Source: an uncultured Mycolicibacterium sp. (GTDB lineage: Bacteria > Actinomycetota > Actinomycetes > Mycobacteriales > Mycobacteriaceae). Taken from it: a stretch of DNA of 6,555 nt. Location of the stretch: the NCBI RefSeq assembly GCF_937941905.1, contig NZ_CALDGS010000141.1:1-6555 (forward strand), in the 5' to 3' direction. The translations under genes were made by a program, and so were the position numbers. Positions 1 through 4,374 of the stretch are shown one piece after another; position 1 is the first letter of the stretch; each line of letters starts with the position of its first letter. The notes beneath the pieces are model-generated. The model did not search any database, was not told the DNA's origin, and saw only the letters and a list, made by a program, of their open reading frames with translations.

Positions 1-380
1 GGCAGCCGGTTCTGCGCGGCGATCTCCTGGGCGCGCAGGTGCTTCTTGACCGTGACCGGGTAGTAGGTGCCGCCCTTGACCGTCGCGTCGTTGGCCACGA
101 TCATGCACTCCCGCCCGGCCACCCGGCCGATGCCGGCGATCAGCCCGGCGCCGGGGCACTCGTCGCCGTACATGCCGTTGGCGGCCAGCGGGGCGATCTC
201 CAGGAACGGGCTGCCCGGATCGAGCAGGCACTCGACGCGGTCACGCGGCAGCAGCTTGCCCCGCGCGACGTGCCGCTCGCGCGCCTTCGGCGGCCCGCCG
301 AGGGCGGCCGCGGCCAGCCGGGCCCGCAGGTCGGCGACGAGCGCCAGATGCTCGTCACGGTGGATCGACCGCGCTGTCAA
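1..380 (-). CDS. accD1: AccD1, acyl-CoA carboxylase beta (carboxyltransferase) subunit, N-terminal part
   Basis: The gene is cut by the left window edge; 126 codons of a protein that is normally about 530 residues are present. With the alpha subunit AccA1, this family forms a biotin-dependent carboxylase, described as 3-methylcrotonyl-CoA carboxylase of leucine degradation, in the cytosol. The visible part matches the start of the carboxyltransferase domain: ARERHVARGKLLPRDRVE (residues 33-50), LLDPGSPFLEIAPLAANGMY (52-71), PGAGLIAGIGRV (76-87) and VANDATVKGGTYYPVTVKKH (95-114), an acyl-CoA-binding region typical of AccD proteins. The chosen start is TTG (380-378), giving MTARSIHRDEHLALV. The ATG a few bases upstream is in another frame and stops after four codons, and no ATG or GTG lies in frame nearby. 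The ribosome-binding site is weak. The gene diverges from bkaR, whose product probably represses it. Product identity is strong; the exact start is less sure. Confidence 0.9.
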   Translation of the reverse strand, partial: MTARSIHRDEHLALVADLRARLAAAALGGPPKARERHVARGKLLPRDRVECLLDPGSPFLEIAPLAANGMYGDECPGAGLIAGIGRVAGRECMIVANDATVKGGTYYPVTVKKHLRAQEIAAQNRL

Positions 381-398
381 AGCAATCCCATCACTTCG

Positions 399-414
399 GT
401 TAATGGCGATTAAC
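399..414. promoter_or_regulatory. Candidate BkaR operator 1
   Basis: This is a perfect inverted repeat, GTTAAT-GGCG-ATTAAC, in the divergent accD1/bkaR gap. It is strikingly AT-rich for this genome. It lies 19 bp from the accD1 start, where a bound repressor would cover the likely accD1 transcription start. TetR proteins usually bind palindromes of about this size next to their own gene. Assigning it to BkaR is inference from position and symmetry. Confidence 0.65.
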
Positions 415-420
415 TCGTGG

Positions 421-427
421 TAAGTTA
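421..427. promoter_or_regulatory. Possible overlapping divergent -10 elements (accD1 / bkaR)
   Basis: TAAGTT (421-426, plus) fits the mycobacterial TANNNT -10 pattern and would start bkaR transcription near 433, about 45 nt before its TTG. TAACTT (427-422, minus) also fits and would start accD1 transcription near 415, about 35 nt before its TTG. Both overlap the left arm of operator 2, as expected for repression by occlusion. No clear -35 was seen, and TTAA-rich operator sequence produces such hexamers easily. Confidence 0.3.
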
Positions 428-439
428 AGCACCGTTAAC
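424..439. promoter_or_regulatory. Candidate BkaR operator 2
   Basis: This second copy of the motif reads GTTAAG-CACC-GTTAAC. Five of six arm positions pair, and it shares the TTAA-N6-TTAA core with operator 1. The two centres are 25 bp apart. It lies on the bkaR side of the gap and would mediate autorepression if bound by BkaR. Confidence 0.55.
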
Positions 440-466
440 CCCATTTGTCCACGGTTCGATCCGGTC

Positions 467-472
467 GAGGAG
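467..472 (+). promoter_or_regulatory. Ribosome-binding site deciding the bkaR start
   Basis: GAGGAG, five bases before TTG 478, is the clearest Shine-Dalgarno sequence in the left half of the window. It favours the 204-residue start over the upstream in-frame TTG at 445. Confidence 0.7.
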
Positions 473-477
473 CAGCA

Positions 478-1092
478 TTGGCGGCGGAGGCGGTCCCGAC
501 CCGGCGCAGCCGGGCGAAGTCCGACCGCCGGGCCCGGTTGCTCGCCGCCGCCGAGCGGCTGATGGCCGAGCGGGGGTTCCTCGCGGTGCGGCTGGAGGAC
601 ATCGCCGCCGAAGCGGGCGTCACCGGGCCGGCGATCTACCGGCACTTCCCCAGCAAGGAGGCGCTACTGGTGGAGCTGCTGGTCGGCGTCTCCACCCGGC
701 TGCTCGCCGGCGCCGCCGAGGTGGTCGGGCACGCGCCCGACGCCGCCACCGCGCTCGACGGGCTCATCGACTTCCACCTCGACTTCGCGCTCGGCGAGCC
801 GGATCTCATCCGCATCCAGGACCGCGACCTCGACCAGCTGCCCGAGCAGGCCCGCCGTCAGGTGCGCCGGGCCCAGCGCCAGTACGTCGAGCTCTGGGTG
901 ACGGTGCTGTGCCGGCTCGATCCCAAGCTGCCCGAGACCGCCGCCCGGGTGATGGCCCACGCCGCCTTCGGTCTGCTCAACTCCACCCCGCACAGCGCGA
1001 AACCGGGCGTGAGCAAGGCTGTCTCACGCCCGGTTCTGCGGGCTATGACGGTCGCGGCACTACGCCGCTGCGACGTCGGAACGGCCGGCTAG
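478..1092 (+). CDS. bkaR: TetR/AcrR-family repressor BkaR (Rv2506 orthologue)
   Basis: This is a cytosolic DNA-binding repressor. Its orthologue is described as controlling the branched-chain keto-acid / acyl-CoA catabolism genes next to it. From the TTG at 478 it has 204 residues, a normal TetR length. The N-terminal TetR domain spans about residues 16-62. RARLLAAAERLMAERGF is helix 1, VRLEDIAAEAGVTGPAIYRHF (37-57) is the helix-turn-helix, and PSKEALLVELL follows. The C-terminal half (about 75-200) is the variable helical ligand and dimer domain, with QDRDLDQLP and HAAFGLLNSTPHS conserved in this subgroup. TTG 478 is preferred because GAGGAG (467-472) sits five bases upstream. An in-frame TTG at 445 would add 11 residues but lies only five bases after operator 2 with no ribosome site. 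An acyl-CoA-type ligand is inferred from context. A strong inverted repeat lies in its last 30 codons. Confidence 0.88.
   Translation: MAAEAVPTRRSRAKSDRRARLLAAAERLMAERGFLAVRLEDIAAEAGVTGPAIYRHFPSKEALLVELLVGVSTRLLAGAAEVVGHAPDAATALDGLIDFHLDFALGEPDLIRIQDRDLDQLPEQARRQVRRAQRQYVELWVTVLCRLDPKLPETAARVMAHAAFGLLNSTPHSAKPGVSKAVSRPVLRAMTVAALRRCDVGTAG
1001..1035. terminator. Perfect 13-bp inverted repeat inside 3' end of bkaR; possible terminator for the convergent minus-strand unit
   Basis: The arms AACCGGGCGTGAG (1001-1013) and CTCACGCCCGGTT (1023-1035) are perfectly complementary around a 9-nt loop. In RNA the stem can extend past one mismatch by four more pairs, one of them a G-U. It lies within bkaR codons for AKPGVSKAVSRPVL. 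On the minus strand it begins about 70 nt beyond the stop codon of the DUF6131-type gene, and the stem ends in a short TTT, so it may terminate that transcript. No long U-tract exists on either strand. Alternatives are a bkaR mRNA stability structure or a dispersed repeat. Confidence 0.45.
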
Positions 1093-1101
1093 CGCGCCGG
1101 C
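1084..1101. terminator. Weak hairpin at the bkaR / DUF6131 convergent junction
   Basis: GCCGGC (1084-1089) and GCCGGC (1096-1101) can pair around six bases that include the bkaR stop codon. The two convergent genes end only 13 bp apart. There is no U-tract, and GC-only stems this short arise by chance in such DNA. Confidence 0.2.
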
Positions 1102-1105
1102 CCGG

Positions 1106-1261
1106 CTAGTACCAGACGCGCCGACCCCCGACCGCGTGCCCGGCGCGCCCGAGCAGCCAGAAGACCGCTCCGACCACGACCAGCACGATGCCGATCACCC
1201 ACAGCCAGTTCATGCCGAAGATCCAGCCCAGTACGGCCAGGATCACGCCGAGAACAATCAT
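1106..1261 (-). CDS. Small DUF6131-type membrane protein (51 aa)
   Basis: This is a very hydrophobic 51-residue protein of the mycobacterial DUF6131 type, as I recall that family; its function is unknown. Residues 2-17 (IVLGVILAVLGWIFGM) and 19-37 (NWLWVIGIVLVVVGAVFWL, approximate limits) form two likely short membrane segments or one hairpin. They are followed by the basic tail GRAGHAVGGRRVWY, which resembles the family's usual ending GGRRHYF/W. The ATG is chosen because GGAG (complement of 1269-1272) sits seven bases upstream. A longer upstream reading of this frame lacks hydrophobic or family-like sequence and overlaps the preceding gene. Its ATG overlaps the preceding gene's TGA as ATGA, which suggests translational coupling. 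The stop lies 13 bp from the convergent bkaR stop. A membrane-associated role is inferred from composition only. Confidence 0.8.
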   Translation of the reverse strand: MIVLGVILAVLGWIFGMNWLWVIGIVLVVVGAVFWLLGRAGHAVGGRRVWY

Positions 1262-1521
1262 GCCGCGACTCCATTCATCCCATCGGTGTGCTGCCCGGCC
1301 ATCCGGGCAGGTTCGTGTGCGCTCGGCTGCGGCAGCGAGATGTCGCAGTCGACCGCGGGGTTGACCCCCACGTAGTTGAGCGGGCCGGCCAGCACGGTCA
1401 GCGCAACGGTCGCCGCCGTCGCACAGTTGGTGTCGCCGCCCCGGAAGTAGTCCCGTTGCCAGGACGCCAGCACGCCGATGAGTAACCACACCAGCACGAT
1501 GACGCCGAGAATGCCGCGCAT
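1258..1521 (-). CDS. Small single-pass membrane protein, conserved mycobacterial type (87 aa)
   Basis: I know no function for this protein; it resembles a small unnamed mycobacterial family. An N-terminal hydrophobic helix (ILGVIVLVWLLIGVLA, about residues 4-19) is an uncleaved anchor or signal-like segment. WQRDYFRGGDTNC follows, then ATVALTVLAGPLNYVGVNP (37-55), and then a polar Pro/His/Gly tail. Two cysteines, C33 and C59, flank the GPLNYVGVNP motif and could form a disulfide if that part is outside the membrane. The ATG at 1521 is preferred over one 15 codons upstream because GAGGA lies just before it and the hydrophobic helix then starts at residue 4. It follows the S9 peptidase gene by 72 bp on the same strand and overlaps the next gene by four bases (ATGA). 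Probably co-transcribed with the 51-residue protein. Confidence 0.78.
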   Translation of the reverse strand: MRGILGVIVLVWLLIGVLASWQRDYFRGGDTNCATAATVALTVLAGPLNYVGVNPAVDCDISLPQPSAHEPARMAGQHTDGMNGVAA

Positions 1522-1593
1522 GCCGTCCTCGCTTCCCCACCGGAGGCCCCGACATCGGTGCCCCAAGATCAGTGAGAAGCGATTACCCCGCCG

Positions 1594-3480
1594 TCAGAGG
1601 TTCGAAACGGCGCGCCGGGCGGAGAATGCCTCGGTGAGCCAGCGGGTCACCGCACCGGCCAACCGCTCCCGGTTCTCGCGGCGGACGATCTCGTGGCCGT
1701 CGTCGTCGAACATCAGCAGTTCGACCTGCCGGCCCAGTGCCCGCAGCGCCCGGTACATCTGCAGCGACTCGCCGGGCGGGACGTTGGTGTCGTTGGCGCC
1801 GTGCACCAACAGCAACGGTGCGGTCACGGCCGCCGCGTGCTGCAGCGGCGACAGCCGGGTCAGCAGGTCCAGATCGGCGACCGGATGGCCGTACTCGGTG
1901 TAGGAGGCCTGCGCGATCCACGGCTCGGTGCCCCGGTACCAGGTGTTCAGATCGCTCATTCCGCAGATACTCACCCCGGCGGCGAACAGCTCCGGATGGA
2001 AGGCCAGCGCCGCCTGGGTCAGATAGCCGCCGTAGGACCAACCGGCACAACCGATCCCGTCGGGGTGCGCCAGCCCGGCGCGCACCAGGAACGCCGCGCA
2101 GTCGGCGACGTCGTCGATGGCGGCGAACCGGCGCTCCTTGTCGTCGGCGTGCACGAACGCCCGCCCGAACCCGCCGGACCCGCGCACGTTCGGGGTGAAC
2201 ACGGTGATCCCGGCGTCCAGCAGCGGCGGGAAGAACTCGTCGTAGCCGGGCCGGGCCTGACCCTCGGGCCCGCCGTGCAGGAAGATCATCGCCCCGGTCG
2301 GGGCCACCCCGACCGGCCGGCGGTACAGCCAGCCGGTGAGCTCGAGTCCGTCACGGGCGGTGAGGCGTTCGAGCGTGGGAGCCCCGGCGGTGGGGCCGTG
2401 GCTGGGTTCGGCGTCGATGCGTGCCCACTCCCCGGTGCGCGGGTCGACCAGTTCCACGGTGGGCGGCAGCGACGGCCCCTCGACCGTCATCGCCACCATC
2501 GATCCACCGGCGCTGACGGACAGCTCGCGGGCCACCGGGCCGGGCAGCGCCACCGGGTCCGACAGTGTCAGGTCGGCGTACTGCATGAACTGTAGTTCGC
2601 TGGCGCCGTTGATGTTCCACAGCAGCGCCACGGTGGACAGGTCGTCGCTGACGACGAACTCGTCCAGATCGTGGTCGGCGCGCTCGGCCACCACCTGGTA
2701 GGTGACGCCGTCCGGGGTCGCGGTGACCTCCAGCAGCCGGGCGTACCCGGCGCCGTTGTCGCTGCGGATCAGCGCCCGCACATAGCCCTCGGTGCTGCCG
2801 GTGCCGTGGTGGGCGGCGGGATGGTAGAGCCGGGTGTGCTCGCCGTCCGGGCCGTAGCGCAGCCGGCGCGGACCGTGGTCGTCGAGAATCACCCCGGCGT
2901 CGGTGGTGGAGCCCGGATCGGAGGGCAGCAGCGCGATCTCGGTACGGCCGCGCAGCAGGATCAGCTCCCGGTAGCCGCGCGGCCCCACCCGCACCAGGCC
3001 GGTCCCGGCCCAGGCGTCGATCAACCGGCCGCCGCTGCGGCTGTCGAGCACGGTGGTGGTGCCGTCGGCGGGGTCGATCAGACACGAGCTGCCGATGCCG
3101 TCCTCGCCGGTCAGGATGGCGGCCACCTGGCTGCCGTCCCAGGCGATGAGCTCGGCCGCACCCTCGGCAGTGCCGGGAGGCCAGAAGTCGATGCGGTGGG
3201 CGTCGCGGTCCTCCGGATCGGTGGTGACCACCCACAGCTGGGTGCGGTCGGTGCCGTCCGGGGCGACCTCGCAGGCCAGCCAGTGCCCGTCGGGCGAGTG
3301 CAGCACCCGGGTGACCGGGCCGATGACCGGCAGTTCGACGTCGCGGGAGGAGCTGGCCCGCCGGCCGCGCAGGAACCGCTGCACGGCGCGCGGGAATCCG
3401 CCGTCGTCCACCAGGTGGGCGAAGGCCGTCCCGTCCGGGGACAGGGACGCGCCGTAGGTCGCGCGCACCTGCTCTGCCAC
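1594..3480 (-). CDS. S9-family serine peptidase (prolyl oligopeptidase / acylaminoacyl-peptidase type)
   Basis: This two-domain serine hydrolase of about 628 residues cleaves short peptides, by family knowledge. The N-terminal part (about 1-365) has beta-propeller-like repeats such as LSPDGTAFAHLV, LHSPDGHWLACEV and TQLWVVTTD. The C-terminal alpha/beta-hydrolase domain (about 370-620) carries HGGP of the oxyanion region (402-405), NVRGSGGFGRAF, the nucleophile motif GWSYGG (Ser482), Asp564 in HGANDTNVPPGES and His596 in DDDGHE. Spacing of the Ser-Asp-His triad is normal. No signal peptide is seen, so it is probably cytosolic. The start is uncertain: GTG 3480 (MAEQVRATYG) and GTG 3495 (MHNGPVAEQV) are both possible, and neither has a good ribosome site. 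The exact substrate (oligopeptide, N-acylated peptide or an ester/amide) cannot be told. It heads a minus-strand unit with two small membrane proteins. Confidence 0.88.
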   Translation of the reverse strand: MAEQVRATYGASLSPDGTAFAHLVDDGGFPRAVQRFLRGRRASSSRDVELPVIGPVTRVLHSPDGHWLACEVAPDGTDRTQLWVVTTDPEDRDAHRIDFWPPGTAEGAAELIAWDGSQVAAILTGEDGIGSSCLIDPADGTTTVLDSRSGGRLIDAWAGTGLVRVGPRGYRELILLRGRTEIALLPSDPGSTTDAGVILDDHGPRRLRYGPDGEHTRLYHPAAHHGTGSTEGYVRALIRSDNGAGYARLLEVTATPDGVTYQVVAERADHDLDEFVVSDDLSTVALLWNINGASELQFMQYADLTLSDPVALPGPVARELSVSAGGSMVAMTVEGPSLPPTVELVDPRTGEWARIDAEPSHGPTAGAPTLERLTARDGLELTGWLYRRPVGVAPTGAMIFLHGGPEGQARPGYDEFFPPLLDAGITVFTPNVRGSGGFGRAFVHADDKERRFAAIDDVADCAAFLVRAGLAHPDGIGCAGWSYGGYLTQAALAFHPELFAAGVSICGMSDLNTWYRGTEPWIAQASYTEYGHPVADLDLLTRLSPLQHAAAVTAPLLLVHGANDTNVPPGESLQMYRALRALGRQVELLMFDDDGHEIVRRENRERLAGAVTRWLTEAFSARRAVSNL

Positions 3481-3514
3481 CGGCCCATTGTGCACCCCGC
3501 CGCCCCCGCGCGCC

Positions 3515-3530
3515 GGGTGTGACGACACCC
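3515..3530. promoter_or_regulatory. Inverted repeat in divergent S9 peptidase / MmpS-like gap, candidate operator
   Basis: GGGTGT-GACG-ACACCC is a perfect 6-bp-arm repeat with a 4-bp spacer, the same geometry as the operators at 399-439. It lies about 20-35 bp upstream of the peptidase start candidates and just upstream of the candidate promoter of the plus-strand gene. No local regulator gene explains it. It could also be a hairpin in the peptidase leader. Confidence 0.35.
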
Positions 3531-3546
3531 CGCGTCGGAGCCGGAT

Positions 3547-3573
3547 TCGACACCCGCCGAGCGCAGGTACCCT
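3547..3573 (+). promoter_or_regulatory. Candidate promoter of the MmpS-like gene
   Basis: TCGACA (3547-3552) matches five of six bases of the -35 consensus TTGACA. TACCCT (3568-3573) fits the mycobacterial TANNNT -10 pattern. The spacer is 15 bp, slightly short. Transcription would start near 3580-3581, just at the ATG of a four-codon upstream ORF. Confidence 0.4.
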
Positions 3574-3580
3574 CGCAGCC

Positions 3581-3595
3581 ATGAGGTGGTCATGA
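3581..3595 (+). other. Possible four-codon leaderless upstream ORF (MRWS)
   Basis: ATG at 3581 opens a frame of four codons ending in TGA at 3593-3595. That stop overlaps the ATG (3592-3594) of the MmpS-like gene. The ATG sits seven bases after the candidate -10 hexamer, so a transcript could start at it without a leader. The GAGG used as ribosome site by the main gene lies within this mini-frame. Translation of it is inference. Confidence 0.3.
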
Positions 3596-4359
3596 CCGAG
3601 TCACCGCGACACGGTGGCGCCGACCCGACGCAGCAGTTCGGCGCCTATCCCGCATACGCCGATCCGGCGTATGCGAGCCAGACCTACGGGCCGACCTACC
3701 AGCCGCCGGTCCCCGCCCCGACCGAACGGCTGCCCATGCCGCCGTACGGCTACGACCCGTACCAGAACCCCTACCCCGGCCAGTACCAGGGCTGGTACGG
3801 CGAGTCCCCGCCCGGCGACGATCAGCAGCCACCCGGGCCGCGGGTGCCGCGCTGGCTGTGGCTGGTGGCAGGTCTGGCGCTGCTGCTGGTGGTGGGGCTG
3901 GTCATCGCGCTGGTGATCACCAACAGCTCGCGGCAGGAGACGGTGTTCGCACCGGCGCCGTCGGCGACCGAGCCGCGGCTGCCCGCCCCGCCGCCGAGCA
4001 CCACCCGCCGGCCCACCGTGCTGCCGCCGGTGCCGGCCCCGAGCACCGCCCCGACCGACCCCGCGACCCCGCTGCCGCCGACGACACCGACCGGGCCGAC
4101 CCAGACGGTGGTCTACTCGGTGGAGGGCACCGGCCGGGCGCTCAACATCATCTACGTCGACACCGGCGGGCTGCTGCAGACCGAGTTCAACGTGCAGCTG
4201 CCGTGGAGCAAGACCGTCGAGCTGCCGACCTCCTCGCTGACGGCCAGCCTGAGCGTGATCAACGTGGGCCGCGAGGTGACCTGCTCGGTGACCGTCGACG
4301 GTCAGGTGGTCCAGCAGCGCACCGGCAGCGGGCTGACGGTCTGCGTGTCGCCGCGCTGA
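3592..4359 (+). CDS. Proline-rich single-pass membrane protein with MmpS-like C-terminal domain (Rv2507-like)
   Basis: The protein has 255 residues and no known enzymatic role. Residues 1-85 are a cytoplasmic tail rich in Tyr, Pro, Gln and Gly (AYPAYADPAYASQTYGPTYQ, YDPYQNPYPGQYQGWYG). RWLWLVAGLALLLVVGLVIA (87-106), continuing to about 110, is a single membrane helix. A Pro/Thr/Ser linker (about 119-170) follows, then a compact beta-rich domain (172-255: VVYSVEGTGRALNIIYVDTG, LPWSKTVELP, REVTCSVTVDGQVV, GLTVCVSP). That end resembles the periplasmic domain of MmpS proteins, with Cys231 and Cys251 placed for a disulfide. ATG 3592 is chosen because GAGG (3583-3586) lies five bases upstream; a GTG two codons earlier overlaps that site. 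No mmpL gene is adjacent. It is convergent with the transporter gene, stops 9 bp apart. A scaffold or envelope role is inferred from architecture. Confidence 0.87.
   Translation: MTESPRHGGADPTQQFGAYPAYADPAYASQTYGPTYQPPVPAPTERLPMPPYGYDPYQNPYPGQYQGWYGESPPGDDQQPPGPRVPRWLWLVAGLALLLVVGLVIALVITNSSRQETVFAPAPSATEPRLPAPPPSTTRRPTVLPPVPAPSTAPTDPATPLPPTTPTGPTQTVVYSVEGTGRALNIIYVDTGGLLQTEFNVQLPWSKTVELPTSSLTASLSVINVGREVTCSVTVDGQVVQQRTGSGLTVCVSPR
3651..3675. repeat. Perfect 11-bp-arm inverted repeat in early coding region of the MmpS-like gene
   Basis: The arms CGCATACGCCG (3651-3661) and CGGCGTATGCG (3665-3675) are exactly complementary around the three bases ATC. They begin 59 bases after the ATG and encode the peptide repeat AYADPAYA. 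The two AYA triplets use different codons (GCA TAC GCC and GCG TAT GCG), which is what makes the DNA palindromic. In mRNA this would be a very stable short-loop hairpin. It could act on translation, transcription or protein binding, or be a by-product of the peptide repeat. Confidence 0.6.
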
Positions 4360-4374
4360 GGCCCGGGGTCAGCG
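4354..4374. terminator. Hairpin containing both stop codons of a convergent pair
   Basis: CGCTGA (4354-4359) and TCAGCG (4369-4374) pair perfectly around a 9-nt GC loop. Each arm contains the TGA of one of the two convergent genes. It could work in both directions, but there is no U-tract and the stem is only six pairs. Confidence 0.3.

Noticed and set aside
445..477. Upstream in-frame TTG extending bkaR by 11 residues
   Set aside because: It has no ribosome-binding site and abuts operator 2, whereas TTG 478 has GAGGAG at ideal spacing. It remains a possible alternative.
2294..2316. 10-bp-arm inverted repeat (CCGGTCGGGG / CCCCGACCGG, 3-nt loop) inside the S9 peptidase gene
   Set aside because: By rough estimate a 10-bp GC-only stem is expected about once in every two or three windows of this size. 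Position and coding context give no extra support.
1693..3522. Two long plus-strand open frames (300 and 283 codons) antisense to the S9 peptidase
   Set aside because: Long antisense frames are expected in DNA with GC-rich third positions. The translations are low-complexity His/Gly/Arg/Gln/Val with no recognisable motif.
2351..3553. 400-codon minus-strand frame overlapping the first half of the S9 peptidase
   Set aside because: It is the alternate frame of the same DNA and is almost entirely Arg/Pro/Gly/Ala. The peptidase frame has a continuous, family-like sequence through this region.
4289..4304. 16-bp perfect palindrome TGACCGTCGACGGTCA in the MmpS-like gene
   Set aside because: It lies in a conserved protein motif (VTVDGQ) and has no spacer or promoter context. 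A palindrome of this length is not surprising at this GC content.
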